A stretch of 64,000 nucleotides of DNA, from contig PYIU01000006.1 of NCBI GenBank assembly GCA_003415625.1, positions 1,736,001 to 1,800,000 on the forward strand. The letters run 5' to 3'. Each line of letters opens with the position of its first letter. Position 1 is the first letter of the stretch. The DNA comes from Aquanectria penicillioides (Eukaryota; Ascomycota; Sordariomycetes; Hypocreales; Nectriaceae). The notes under the pieces were generated by a model that worked only from the letters and a program-made list of their open reading frames with translations, made no database searches and was not told where the DNA came from. A program made the translations under genes and the position numbers. Below are positions 47,195-59,323 of the stretch, one piece after another.

Positions 47195-49381
47195 CTATGC
47201 GGATGGGTACTTCGATGGCCGCCTTTCGATGCTTCGCCTTCGAGTTGCAGTGCTGTGTCCAGACTGAATCTGCCCCAGCTCTGCTAGGTCTTCTTGGCTC
47301 TTCCGCGGTGCTCCAGGATGAGCGAATACGCTATCGTGACGGTCAGTATGGCGTCGCGAGGGTGAAGATGTTCGGCTGGCCTCAACCGATGCCTCGTCGT
47401 TCGCATCGTCGTCCTTGCTGCCAGTCCAGGCACCGCCAATGCCCTCCATGGTGAAGGGCGAGGCCGTAGGTTCATCTAGGGCCGCAAGCTCCTCTGGACT
47501 AAAGAGATGGGGTAGAAGCAAGGCGCGAATAGGGATGAGGGCCATGATGAAGATGGGGAATCCAACGGCGGCGACAGTTTGGGTGATTGCGAAAGTGGCA
47601 CCAAAACCGACGAGTTCAATGAGGACAAAGATCCAGATTGCAGAACGCCGACGAATACGAAGCAGGGGAGCGGCTGATGGAGTAAGGGCTTTGTCTCGGG
47701 CGAGGAAAACGAGTTTTACAGTGATACCATTGCCTTCCAGAGCCTGAACTCCCATGACGAAGAAGAGACCTGCGAGGACTCCGTGGGGAATAAGGTGGAG
47801 GACAACTAGGAGAGGGCCGGTCATGGTGCCGAGGGTCAGGAGACCTTGAGCGAGGTTTGACAGACGCTGTTCAACGACATGTGTAGTCTCGAAGGAGTAT
47901 TGGCCGTCCTTCTCTTTTCTGTTCTCGTCCACATCCTTGACTGGCTTCGTGACGCAGAGGGACTCGGTATGGAAGGGAGCTTGCGGAATGAGGCCGTTGG
48001 GAAATGGGAGGCCAAGGATACCAGCAACGCCGGTAGTAACGCCGAGGAGGAAGAAGTCCCAGTGGAAGCCGGCGGGTTTTCGGAGGGGGAATTCGCTGCC
48101 CTGGGCGATCAAGGAGGAAACTAGATGTTGTTAGCTGAGGAGATCTCCGGGCAAAATTGTAGGTAAGCGAGGACACACCATTGTGGTCAAACCAGAACAA
48201 AATGGTCAAGAGAATGGCAAACGGAAGGGCGGTAAAGATCTCGCCGACACTCAGATCCCAGAATCTGACGAGCCAGTCACGATCGCTGGTGGGCATGAAA
48301 GCAGTACTCGTAGGCAGCTTCTCGAGTTCAACCTTGGACATGCGTCCAAAGTGCACGAACCCGGTAAAGAAGACAAGGGTTAACGGAGTACCATAGTCTT
48401 TGAGAAAGACACGGATGGGGTGGCGGAAGAGGCTGCTAGTACCGACTTCACCGCAGATGTAGGCGACCATGAAGACGAGAAGGGCGGCGACGACGGAAAG
48501 GTAGAAGGCCGAATCAGACCCAAGGCGCTCGAGAACCTGGATACCCTTCTGGAGGTAGATGAAGGCGACGTAGAAACCGAAGATGTCGCAAGGGAAGCGG
48601 GTGACCCAGCGGAGCCAGTTGCACGAGTTAGTGATGGCGAGGATCCAGTGGAGGATGAGAGACCAGCTAGATTGGTGTTTGGGTTAGTTTCGAGTGTTGT
48701 CGAAGACCTTTGCATGGCGTTAAAGGGGAAAGGACCACGGAAAACACGTACATGCCAATCCAACACATGAATCCAATATAGTTGACGCCTGTAGGCTTCA
48801 TGATGTCGTAAACGGTACTGGAGAGCACCCAATTAGCCCCCGATCGTTTGCACAGTCCATGATCGGTGCGATAGCTTACTAGTTGAAGACGGTGATAGGA
48901 CCAGTCACACCGACAATGACGAGAGGCTGGGCAGAGAAAAGGGCGAAGACGACGGATCCCAAAACTGATGCCAGCAAGACCTCGTTGACTCCGTAATTCG
49001 AGCCCGTCTTCTGGAACATGTCGAGAGAGAAGGCCAAAGCCGGCAAGATGCTGCACAAAACAAGAGGCAACAGAGTTAGACTTGCTCCATACAGGGCTTT
49101 CGAAAGCATGTCGCTTCGAATACATTCTAGACGTTTTGATCTTGTGGATGAACTTACTTGGCAAAATACATGTAAACGGTAGCAGGCACAACACGATAGT
49201 CCCAGGCATCTCGCCAATCGCTGATGTAGTATGGAGCTCTGCGACGGATATCATTGATCATGCCGCGGAAAAGGTGAATTTTCCACCAGGCGTCCTTCCC
49301 CTGGGTTTGCTGCCGCGAGGGCGACAGCGACCGCACAGGGTCCGGCACTTGGTCGGACGTTGGCAGAGTCGGAGTTGACAT
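47195..49381 (-). CDS. BOR1: Boron/anion transporter, SLC4 HCO3- transporter family (Bor1)
   Basis: A multi-pass membrane exporter; fungal family members export borate. Exons: 49381-49158, 49050-48880, 48817-48752, 48666-48179 and 48120-47195, giving 624 residues. All four introns are GT-AG (107, 62, 85 and 58 bp). Seen: a cytoplasmic start, KIHLFRGMINDIRRRAPYY; then helices with NILPALAFSLDMFQKTG and the family signature region ASVLGSVVFALFSAQPLVIV-GVTGPI. Next come NYTVYDIMKPTGVNYIGFM and WSLILHWILAITNSCNWLR, then VTTGVAGILGLPFPNGLIPQ-APFHTESLCV and QRLSNLAQGLLTLGTM. About 90 residues of hydrophilic tail end in RRRSIERRPSKYPSA. The start at 49381 is chosen because upstream sequence in the same frame (from 49645) lacks conservation-like features. 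Exon borders restore continuous helices. Confidence 0.93.
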
Positions 49382-50489
49382 TGTCGCCCGGCCGGCGGAG
49401 GAGGACGTTGCCGTGGGTTTTGCCAACAAGTGGCGTGGAGAGGGGAAGGGGGAAAACGGGAATGGAGTTGGACGGCGTCGGCGTCTTGGTGCTTGGTGCT
49501 TGCCGAGGGATTGGGTGCTTAAAAAAGTTGCGGTCGCGTTAAGACAGAGACGGAGATGGTTGAGCAATGTGGATGACGGAACGGTGGATCCGGGGCCGGG
49601 GGCGTGAAACTCGGGCAACTTTATCTTTCGGGTCTCAGACAACAAAGAGCAGTTTTGTACCCGGGACCAAAAATGGAGGCGGACCCGTTAGCAGGAGAGG
49701 GAGGAGGAAATGTGTAAATACGAAAAATCCTGTCGGGTTCAAGCAGTCATGGTTCACGTTCACGTCCAGCCCCGAGAGTCTTGGAGTCCAAGGTAGATAG
49801 ATGTGCTTGCAAGGACAAGGGAGGATGGGCGGGGAAACCCGTAGCAGCGGTTAGTTGCGAATTAGCAACGCAAGCAGACAGGAAAGGAAATGGGTGAGAG
49901 AGAAAACGAGACCAAGGAGGAAGGGCGAGGAGATCGATCTAAGGATACGCTAAGGCCGGCGGACGGTTGGAGAGGCAGCATAATGTATGTGCGAATAGGC
50001 ATAGGCCAGTAGGGCAGACCTGTGAGGAGACGTAAATACCATACCGTATTGTCGTGTCGTGGGCGCTGCTGTGCTGTACCTCGTACCTAGCAACGCAGTA
50101 AAGGCAAATTATACTGGGGCAGGGGGGCCACAGGGCGCCGCCCAAGAACGGCAGTCCGACACTTTGACAGCCAATCCGGGGCGCGCAACGCCGTACGCAA
50201 GGGCAGATGAACCGTCGTCGACGGATACAGCAGCGCCTAGCAATAGTGGCTCGCCTTATTTCCGGGTCAGCGGGCGGCACTTTTGGGGGGAGAGGGAGGG
50301 GTGTCGACTTTTGACACGACGACGATGGACTATGGGAACAGACGAGGATGCGCGCGTGGCCATGGCGGTAGGAGCAGGGCATGGGGGTGGCTAAACGAAT
50401 TTCCCAACCATCTGTGCCTCCCTTCCCTTTCTTTCCGTCTAGTTCCTTCCCTCTCCTTCCTTGGTAGTAGCTGCCCATCTGCTATACCA

Positions 50490-50514
50490 TACCTACCTAC
50501 CTACCTACCTACCT
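50490..50514. repeat. (CTAC)n microsatellite
   Basis: Six CTAC units on the + strand, followed by an AACCTAGGTA palindrome-like end. Confidence 0.85.
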
Positions 50515-50778
50515 AACCTAGGTACTACCTACCCATGCAGTAACTGACTTGGTATGTAAATGCAACTATACCCCACGCAGGCGCGCGCCAGACGCGGGCG
50601 CTTTGCAGGGTCAATTCATCAGGGCTCGCCATTGCCAAATCAAGGACAAACGGAACAGTCAAGTCATGCCCTTGTCGAGCTGTATGTACATGCAAAATGA
50701 AATGCAATAAGCTGGAGGACATCCAAACGAGTGGAGCTCCGCCCGTCATCTGAGACTCTTACATACACACACCAGCTG

Positions 50779-50779
<1 letters not shown>

Positions 50780-50810
<31 letters not shown>

Positions 50811-50811
50811 C
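50780..50811. repeat. (ATC)n trinucleotide repeat
   Basis: About ten ATC units followed by imperfect ATC/ACC units to about 50828, in a gene-free region. Confidence 0.9.
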
Positions 50812-52815
50812 TATCATCACCACCACCATAACCCGTAGCAACCCAGCATCGCTAGTTACATCACAGATGACCACTGCCGCCGCAAGGGCAGGTAGCAGCA
50901 AACTCCTTGGGACTTCGCCCCCCGGCGGCCGCAATCAAGATATGCATGGCTTGGCAGCATGATCCAAACGAAACATCCTTATTCCCCCCCCCCCCTAAAA
51001 AAGTAACTGAGAAAAACCAGGACATAAGGGAGGGGAGGCATTTTTTCTTTCTTCTTACCCTTCTTGTTGAACATCAACAGGATGACATCAACGCCATTCG
51101 TCCTGATTGGCACCCAAAGTTGCGCCTCCGTCCTCATCTTGTTTGTGACTCCATACCTTTTGCCGCGCCTCTCACCCCGGTGGGTTGTGCGATATCGCTT
51201 CGTCTGCCCCTCTCACACATACATTACACTGACATACATACGTATAGTTCATACATGCTGGCATACAGCCAGTCTTCTTTAGATACCTTTCACCCCTGCT
51301 CCTCGTCTAAATCCCCCCGCAGCCTCTCCCGTCACCGCCACACGCCACCTGAGCAAAAAGATCCGATTCCTACTTTTCTCACAGATGCACGGAACCTTTC
51401 GCATCCGCTCTTGAGGCGCCAGCGAGCCCGCCAAAAAAAGAAAAGAAGAATGAACCCTACATCTTATTAGTCCTCTTTTCACCGTACTATGCATTAACGT
51501 TCCCACCCCACATCCGCTCCCATTTGTAGCATTGCCGCGGAGGTCTCGGCACATCCTCCGCTCCTTGGTATTTTATTGTTGTTTCCGATTCTTCTCCCTC
51601 AAACCACTAGAGCCTGGAGCCAAGGGCCTAAGCAGCACAAGGACATGATAGTCATCGCTTAGTCCGCAATTATAGTCCGTACGTACGAATACTACTTGGC
51701 TAGCAGTCTTTAGCCTCGAGACGGTTGTCTGTTTTACGTGTCTCTGGAGGGTCAAAGCTGCCACCATCTTCATTCTAAATAAATGATAGGAAGCGACCGA
51801 GAAAACCCAGCCCAGGGAACAAAAGAGGGTTCGCCGAAGTTCCTCCTTAACTAATTCCAAGTCCACCCTCCTCCACTCGTCTGTTGCAAACCGAAAGCAA
51901 ACACACCTGAAAGTCTTTCGACCCAGGAACTTTGTTGGCCAATCACGGCCCACGTCACGAATCAGTTCAAGTTTGGGCGGGCCTCACCTCACGGGGGCCA
52001 TCGTCGTTTAACGTCCGGTGGTTGCCCTTGTTATCCGGTGGAATAAATGTCCGATTGTATCAACTGAAGTGACGAATTGCGGTACATGAGAGTAGGAGGC
52101 CTGATGATGCCATCGTCTTTGGTAGTTCGCGTCGGCGGTAGGGGAACCCAGCATGCCCATTAAATTATTGCTGTGCTACATCCGTACAGTAGTAGCTGCT
52201 TCCTTGTATGGATCATATCGCGATGAGCATTCTCAAAATGGACGCCCACGTAAACAACGGCACGGATTGCCGAAATGCCAAAAGACGCTTCTCACATGCA
52301 CGATATCACTTTTCACATCAACTGGCTCTGTAAGCCACCATGCAAAGTTGCTCTCCGCGTTTTTTGCTCGGTTATCTGTCTCTCTTTTTTTTTTTGGTAG
52401 CCGTATTGACAAGATTTTACAATTCTATCCCCTTAAAATACATGGTACACCGGAAGCTTCAGTCTCCTCCACGAGCTTCCAAGTTGATGATATGCTGAAA
52501 TTACACTGGACGGATCCGAGTACGTGATAGGTAGAGTTGAGTGCTCTGTGAGTTTTCCCCCTATGGCCGAGCTCAGCCAAATTTCCCCAGCCATGCCGCC
52601 TCTCGCTCGTCCTGGCTCATCGGGGTGGCTATGCTCCAGGCCGTGTCTCCGACGCCACAGCCAATCCCCGTCCTGCCTCAAGTTCCCCAAAGATCCATCT
52701 TTTCTCTTCTCCTCACTCTTCCGTGAGCCTCCGTGGTGAGGGGGAGGCCTGAGCAGTGAGCCGTTCGGCCCACATGGCTACAAGGAGGAGAATCCGTGCT
52801 GCCTGTTGGATCCAT

Positions 52816-55594
52816 TTACCGTCTGCCAGCCTCGTCCTGCATGTCTCTGAATGCTGGTGATGGCATCGGGGGCTCCTTGGGCGTGTCTGTCTCCTCTGTC
52901 GCCTCTGGGGATGGTGGCGGTGCGCTCGCCTCCTTGCCTCCTCCAAAGTACTTCTCAAAGTCTTCGTTGTCGCCGAAAGGTCGCTTGCCAAGGATGCGGA
53001 CCATGTCATCTCGCACCAGGACCTCCTTCTTGAGCAGCTCCTGTGCAATCAGGCCAACCTCCTTCTTCTTCTCCACCAGGAGATCCTTGCATCGCTTGTA
53101 CGCCTCCTCAACAATTCGGGACACCTCCTGGTCGATTTGCTGGGCCGTGGACTCGGCGAAAGGCTTCTGCATGCGGTTCGGATCGTTCTCAAAGTGAACA
53201 GGTCCCACCTTCTCCGACATGCCCCATTGGGTCACCATGTTCCGTGCCATCTGCGAAACCTTCTTGAAGTCGTCGCTAGCTCCTGTGGTTACGGTGGGGA
53301 AGTGGAGTTCCTCGGATACACGACCACCCATAGTCATGGCCATACGGTCCATGAGCTGGTTGGTGTTCATCAAATAGGCATCCTGAGGCAGATACTGCGC
53401 GTAACCAAGGGCACCCTGGCCTCGAGGGATAATGGACACCTTGAGGAGAGGGTCCGCATGCTCCAAGAACCAACCGCAGATGGCGTGGCCAGCCTCATGG
53501 TACGCCACCGTCTTCTTCTCCTCAGGCTTGAGGACTAGTGACTTGCGTTCCAGACCACCAATCACTCGCTCGATGGCTCGCTCGAAGTGATCCATCTTGA
53601 CCTCGTCGGCATTGCCTCGGGCAGCTAAATCCAAGTCAGTGATCTCGATTCCCTGCATTATGCGTACATGTCTATGACTTACCAATCAGAGCTGCCTCGT
53701 TGACGACGTTGGCAATGTCAGCTCCAGAGAAGCCCGGGGTGAGGGTGGCAAGTCGACCAACGAGATGCTCCTGGTCCTCGTTGGTCACAATCTTGTTGAG
53801 GTACACCTTGAAGATCTCCTGTCGTCCCTTCATAGTTGGTCGGTCAATGTAGATGTGTCTGTCGAATCGTCCAGGTCGCATAAGCGCCTTATCCAGCATG
53901 TCCGCTCGGTTAGTTCCGGCCAGGACGACAACCTGCTCTCGAGTGTTGAAGCCATCCATCTCGGTAAGAATCTGGTTCAGAGTAGCCTCGCGTTCGTCGT
54001 TACCACCGAAGCCCCGGCCACTCTCCTGACGCGCTCGACCGATGGCATCGATTTCGTCGATGAAGATGATACAGGGGGCATTCTTTCGGCCCTCGGCGAA
54101 GAGGTCTCGCACTCGAGAAGGACCAACACCCACGAACATCTCCACAAACTCGGAACCGCTTACGCTGAAGAAGGGGACACCAGATTCGCCAGCAGTGGCC
54201 TTGGCGAGAAGTGTCTTACCAGTACCGGGAGGGCCAGCGAGAATAGCACCTCGGGGAATCTTGGCACCCAGCTTCTCGAACTTCTCGGGTTGCTTTAGGA
54301 AGCTGACGAACTCCATGATTTCCGTCTTGGCTTCTTCAAGACCAGCAACGTCCGAGAACTTGACTTTGACAGCACTCTCGGCATTGAACTTCTTAGCCTT
54401 GCTCTTTCCAAAGTTGAACATGCCACCACTCGCACCGCCACGACCGCCCATAGATCGCTGGGTCCAGAGGATCAATCCAATAAAGAGCAGGGTTGGGCCA
54501 AAGGCGAGGAGAAGGTTGCCGAGAGTGTTGCCACCGGCCTCGTAGCTAACGGGAATTCTCTCAGAAGGTGGAATGCCGAGTTGGTCCTGGGCTTCCTCCA
54601 GTTTCCTCTCAAAGGACTCGACGGATCCAATAGAGAAAACGTACGACTTTCTTTGGTTGCCAGCGTCACCAGTAGCGCCAGTAGCTGATGGGTGAAGCTC
54701 AACCCGGACTTGAGATCCGTTGATGACCACCATCTTTTGTACTAGACCCTTGTCGAGGAACGCTTTCCTCATCTCCTGCCATGTGATCTCCTTCTCGGAG
54801 AAGGGGTTGGCGAGGATTTCTGCAATCCAGACAGTGACACCAATAGCGATACCAGTTTGGATTGCTTCCAGCCAACCACTCCTCTCTTTTTGGGGTGGCT
54901 TGCCGCCCTGCTTGCTCGAATCGGTCTGCTTGGACTTTACATTGTCGGTTCCGTCCTCCTTGGACGCACCCTCTTGCTGTCCCTTGGCCTGATCGTTGCT
55001 CTTGGCTTCGTTGTCCATGCGAAACGAAGAGAAGGAACCGTTCTTCTCCTCAAGATCCTCAAGCTCGACCATTCGCTCGGTAATCATATAAATACATCTC
55101 ATAAGTCTTCCCTTGTCCAGAATTGATAAGTTTCCTTGGCCCTGACGCATCTTGGCAAGAAGGGCCTGGGTCTCCTCTGGAGCTCCAGTAATTTGTAGCT
55201 TGCTCAGAATATTCTTAGCCAGGGGACGGTGGGCTTCCGGGATTCTGCCAATGAATTGCTCGAGGTGGGCAATCTCCTCTTTGGACAGCAAAATCCAACC
55301 CTCAGGTAGGGGTGGAGGCTTGGGAGCCTGGGAGTTCTGACTGCTGGAGGGATTGGATTCATCCTTGGCGTCGGTTTCATTTTTCGATCGGGGATCTTGG
55401 CCCTGGGGGGGTGGCGTGGGCTGAGAAGAGTAGGCTCTTCTTGCTCGGATCGCAAACGCGGCTGAGGTCCTCGCGGGGACCGCCCTGGTCAGAATTGACG
55501 ACCTTGCACAAGTGCGGAGCGCAGGCTGAGCTGACAGTCGCGCAACCCGCGCGAGCTGGGTCGATTGTCGCAGATATCTCGACATGACGGGCAT
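52816..55594 (-). CDS. YTA12: Mitochondrial m-AAA protease subunit (Yta12/FtsH family)
   Basis: An ATP-dependent zinc metalloprotease of the inner mitochondrial membrane facing the matrix, for protein quality control and processing. Exons: 55594-53683 and 53624-52816, giving 906 residues. The 58 bp intron restores [15 protein letters not shown], a conserved FtsH block. In order: an Arg/Ser/Ala-rich presequence (first about 55 residues), a long acidic linker, transmembrane helix 1 at about 241-260, an intermembrane domain, transmembrane helix 2 at about 359-378, Walker A GPPGTGKT (454-461), Walker [10 protein letters not shown] (about 508-516), Arg finger region RPGRFDRH, and zinc-binding HEAGH (680-684). 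A Pro/Ala-rich acidic tail follows. The long linker after the presequence is more Yta12-like than Afg3-like. The reading frame also offers Met4. Confidence 0.95.
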
Positions 55595-56316
55595 CTAAGC
55601 TTGCGCAAGTGCGGAACCACCGGAGTTGTGGAGGGCAGAGGTGCGCAGGCGCCCTGCTATCGCATGAGGGAGCGTTGCTCAGGCTGGGAGGAGCTCTCGG
55701 TAGGGTGTCACGAGATCGTCAGTTGAATATGTCGAGAACTCGAAGTTCCTGCGCTCAATGGGGGGGAATTGCTGATGACACCACGAAGTGGAAGCTTCTG
55801 GCGATGAGTCCAGCGACTTGCTAACTCGAAAATTGGGCGCTATCACGTGCCCTCGGAAGTCGTCGGGGCTCCGCCAAGTGCCGGCTCTGGGTCCTGGCGT
55901 CAGCGAGTAGGTGCCTACGAATTTCAGACAGCATCCTCACAAGAGACCTCAATTGTTAGGCAAATATGCTCTGGTAAGTACAGAACATCGCTAATGTTGG
56001 CTTCTGTTTGTATCTGATTCTTTTTTTTTTTCTTGATTTTCCCGAATTCTTTACTTAATTTTTCCGTGCCGCCCTAACGCAAACATATTGTCATGGTTCA
56101 GGCGGTTTCCGAATGCGTCACCTGATTTTTGCCGCCAAGAGAATTTACTCACTCATGCCTAATCAGCGACCTCCTCCATGGTGTACATCCACCGATATCC
56201 ACATGGCCTCATCCTCCCTGACAAACCAATAATGACGTCCACCATTCGTGTCAATGGGTATCGTTCTGCTATGATACATACAATATTCGATAAAAATGCC
56301 AAAACGCCGAGTTCAT
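55595..56316. promoter_or_regulatory. YTA12 promoter and MTQ1 3' flank
   Basis: 722 bases between two genes on the same strand. The part next to 55594 should hold the YTA12 promoter. A TTTTTTTTTT run at about 56019-56031 and T-rich stretches lie nearer MTQ1. No coding region was seen. Confidence 0.5.
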
Positions 56317-57390
56317 TTACACAAGACTTACCTCCGAATTCCGAATGAAAATTGATCGAATCAGACCGCTCCCTCTAACCTGGACATCTCTGTGCTGACC
56401 ATCTTGTGTTGCCACTTCCATACGAGTCTCTTGGTCCTCGTAGGGTTCTAGATCAGGCCAATCCCGCCAGACCTCAACTTGGAAATTTCTGCTGGTACCG
56501 TGCCGGAAATAAAGTTGGAGGACACGGTGAGCTTGACTTTCGTCGCCAATCTCGAAAAGAATTGCCTTCGGGTTTAGCAGGGCGGCAATATCCAAAAGCC
56601 GAGAATAGAACACATCCTCAGGCCTGCACCATTTAGGGCGAGGCAGATGGCTGTTGGGAATGAGAGCAAGTTGCGGCTCATATTTGCGGACCGAGTATCC
56701 GAGCTGACCACGTCCATGCTTCCAAACATCCTGCGAAATGTATGGAGGGTTTGAGACAAGAACGTCCCAGCGAGAACCTGTAAATTTCTGCATGTCGTTG
56801 TCGCTGAAAACATCCGCCTTTGTGATTGCAATGCTTTTGTTCCCAGTTGACGTGGGGAGATTTCCAAGCTTAAGATTGTGAGCAATGTTCTCCTCTGCAA
56901 GTTGAATTGCTAGGGGCGAAATATCAACGCCTTGAACGTTTACTTCTCTCGCTAGCCGATGCAATGACGAAAATAAGAGAAGTGGTATGCAACCAGTGCC
57001 CGTACAGAAATCGATTAGATTAAGCCCGTTCTTGTCTAGAGATTCATGAGGCCCCAGTAAACCTCTCGATTTGATGAGATCTATCAGGTGACTAGTATAT
57101 GCCTCGGTTTCTGATCTTGGAATGAGAACGCCAGGCCTGCACTTGATGTCGAGGGCACCAAATGGTTGTGACCCGAGTACATATTGCAAAGGAACACCTC
57201 TTCCTCTTTGGCGGCAAAGTTCTGACAGTCGCCTGTTCTTTTGATACCTGTAAGTCTCATTGACATGATCCGTTATCCAACGCAGTTCATTGCGCGCTGA
57301 CTCAATGTCCCGACATGCTGGTAGGAGGTATGCAAGGTGAGGCGATTGCCGTTTAGCATGCCGGAAGAGAGACGGTGGAAGGCGGGGCAT
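56317..57390 (-). CDS. MTQ1: Protein glutamine N5-methyltransferase (HemK/PrmC, Mtq1)
   Basis: An S-adenosylmethionine-dependent enzyme that methylates the Gln of the GGQ motif in the mitochondrial release factor. A single exon gives 357 residues from ATG 57390. Seen: PLQYVLGSQPFGALDIKCRP and GVLIPRSETEAYTSHLIDL (the HemK IPRxETE signature), the cofactor motif LIDFCTGTGCIPLLL (about 128-133), the acidic loop VQGVDISPLAIQLA, and the catalytic NPPYI at about 214-217. The N-terminus MPRLPPSLFRHAKRQSPHL is basic and fits a mitochondrial presequence, so I prefer this start. An in-frame ATG at 57441 would add 17 residues. Confidence 0.93.
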   Translation of the reverse strand: MPRLPPSLFRHAKRQSPHLAYLLPACRDIESARNELRWITDHVNETYRYQKNRRLSELCRQRGRGVPLQYVLGSQPFGALDIKCRPGVLIPRSETEAYTSHLIDLIKSRGLLGPHESLDKNGLNLIDFCTGTGCIPLLLFSSLHRLAREVNVQGVDISPLAIQLAEENIAHNLKLGNLPTSTGNKSIAITKADVFSDNDMQKFTGSRWDVLVSNPPYISQDVWKHGRGQLGYSVRKYEPQLALIPNSHLPRPKWCRPEDVFYSRLLDIAALLNPKAILFEIGDESQAHRVLQLYFRHGTSRNFQVEVWRDWPDLEPYEDQETRMEVATQDGQHRDVQVRGSGLIRSIFIRNSEVSLV

Positions 57391-58437
57391 TTGTCGCGAT
57401 TCGCACGTTTCAATGACGGTGCGAAAAGAATGGTCAATCACTGCTGTGTCAACATGGTCATGGAGCCTCTAAAAATCGGTGTAAACCCGTTGAATAATGG
57501 CAGAGCAAATAAGCTACCTATTGAATGCAGGTTCGGTTTTGCAAAAGTGCTAGTGGATTTAGCCGACCATTAGCCTTTTGTCATCTTGAGGTCCGGGCAC
57601 AGTGATGAATCGCGACCCTGGCTACTCATTCTGTATTCACTGTACACTGTAATACTGCCGATGACAACTTCATTGAGATAATATCGGGCTTCTCTTTTTT
57701 GGATTATAGAGAATACCTCCCGGGTCCAGACCTGCCTTTCTGTATTGCTTGCTTGAATCCGACGAGGGAAACATCAGTGCCTCAGTGTTCATCCTGTTGA
57801 ATCGCCACCCCGTCACGAAAGCCACGACATCTAGCTTTTTGAGCTCCAAACCGACAAGATGAACGCGCCCGATCGGTGAGTTGGCTATTTCATTCATTTT
57901 CATGTCAGATTTATTCCAAGGACCGCCTCCCAGGGCCCGGCTGGCCCGGGTTGACATGATCAAGTAGCGGTACCGTTGCCGCCTCCTGACCTCACCGTCC
58001 CGGGGCAATTTCAACTCGTCACGTTGGCAAACTGCCATTCCGGATAGCCAGTCTATCGCAAACACGATGGCATTCAACCTTCAGTGGATGGTGCAACCCT
58101 CCCTCCAGGATCCAAGTGTGTCCTGGTCCACCACGCTGGTCACGGCGCGGTACCCAATTGCCCAGAGATGCGTGGGGTTTCTGTATCCCCAATCTACTCT
58201 CCCGTGTTGTTGTGTGAAAACCATGAATTTGGGCAAGCCCGGTTTATTCTCAGTCAAGGATTGCCATGGGGTAGTTAAAGCCAGCTCGGGGTGTGTTGGA
58301 TGGGCACCAGCTGGCAACCACCTGCCACTACATCTTGGCGGCTCACTGGCCACACACTCATATGCTCTCCTGGATCAGTCACCCTTGCTTCCCATCATCC
58401 CCATTACCTTTTCATAAAAATAATAAAAATTCTCGTC
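57391..58437. promoter_or_regulatory. Divergent promoter region, MTQ1 and RPB11
   Basis: About 1 kb between two divergent starts, so it holds both promoters. An ORF at 57670-58077 (-) shows no known domain and is not called. An A-rich TAATAAAAAT stretch sits just before the RPB11 ATG, as is common in fungal leaders. Confidence 0.5.
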
Positions 58438-59005
58438 ATGGCTGGCGGAAACCCCAAGCACTTCAACCTTCAGGATGACCCGTTACGTTTCTTGCCGTGG
58501 CCTCATTGGTTCTCAACTGATCTCTGTTGTAGTTTCGAGCTCTTCCTCCTCAGCGAGGGGGAGAAGAAGATTGAGGAGAAGGTCTACTCCGGTAAGTCCT
58601 CTCAAGGGGGGTTATGGATCCCTTCTAACGATATGATGTAGGCATGTCCAACACCTCGGATTTTGTCCTCATGAAGGAAGATCACACCCTGGGCAATCTT
58701 CTCGCTGAGCACCTCAAGGCCCACCCTAACGTTTATATGGCTGGTTACAAGAGTAAGAACTATCTTTTCAGTGTCGAATATTTGGCCTTGTCTCACCTGA
58801 TTATCTAGTTGCTCACCCTAATGTTCCTCAACTCTTCATCCGTGTTCAAACTGATGGCACTATAACCCCCCGCGATGTCTTTACGTCTGTATGCGAAAAG
58901 CTCATTAACCAACTCGAGATGTTGCACCAGGAGTTCACACGAGAGTGGGAGCTGAGACGTATTACAAACACTGGAGAGCAAGGCAATATGCAGAATGGTC
59001 ACTGA
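58438..59005 (+). CDS. RPB11: DNA-directed RNA polymerase II subunit Rpb11
   Basis: A core subunit that pairs with Rpb3 to nucleate RNA polymerase II assembly in the nucleus. Four exons: 58438-58481, 58533-58591, 58642-58752 and 58809-59005, giving 136 residues. The introns are 51, 50 and 56 bp, GT-AG. Intron 1 removal gives PFELFLLSEGEKKIEEK, the usual family start, after a short N-terminal extension (MAGGNPKHFNLQDD). Also seen: KEDHTLGNLLAEHL (the diagnostic HTLGN alpha-like motif), AGYKIAHPNVPQLFIRVQTD and a C-terminal helix with VCEKLINQLEMLHQEF. Reading straight through intron 1 happens to stay open in frame, so a naive call gives a wrong N-terminus. Converges on LSM5 with 318 bp between stops. 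Confidence 0.95.
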
Positions 59006-59323
59006 AAGAACCAGGGTCAGAAATGGCCCATCCCTACGCGGACACAACTCCATGGGCGGCAGGCGTTGGGGACATAATGTTACTACTTTTTAGCTAAAAC
59101 ACGGAAACGGGACAAGTTTGAGATCAAAATGGATGAGCTATGCTGGGGCTGTTACGCGACCCAAGTTTGGATCTTTGAGTGACATGCGCATCCGCATAAG
59201 CGACATGCTCGATGGTTGTGGCACGTACTGTGCGACAGGCTCCAATTTTGTGCTACTTTGAGCTCATTTTGAGCCGACATAGATCATTTGTGGGATATGG
59301 CCTTGATTTGTCCATCTCGCAGC
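59006..59323. other. Intergenic region between convergent RPB11 and LSM5
   Basis: 318 bases of shared 3' flank. No coding region was seen. Confidence 0.7.

Larger units (their letters stand above)
49382..52815. other. 3.4 kb gene-free region between BOR1 and YTA12
   Basis: The left part is the BOR1 promoter and leader. It contains CTAC and ATC microsatellites and a 12-base C run at 50984-50995. ORFs at 50907-51470 (+), 51573-51953 (-) and 52153-52527 (+) show no known domain and are not called. Confidence 0.6.

Noticed and set aside
50907..52527. ORFs at 50907-51470, 51573-51953 and 52153-52527
   Set aside because: No domains, low-complexity translation, overlapping alternatives; insufficient to call genes.
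57670..58077. 135-codon minus-strand ORF between MTQ1 and RPB11
   Set aside because: No recognised family and located in a divergent promoter region.
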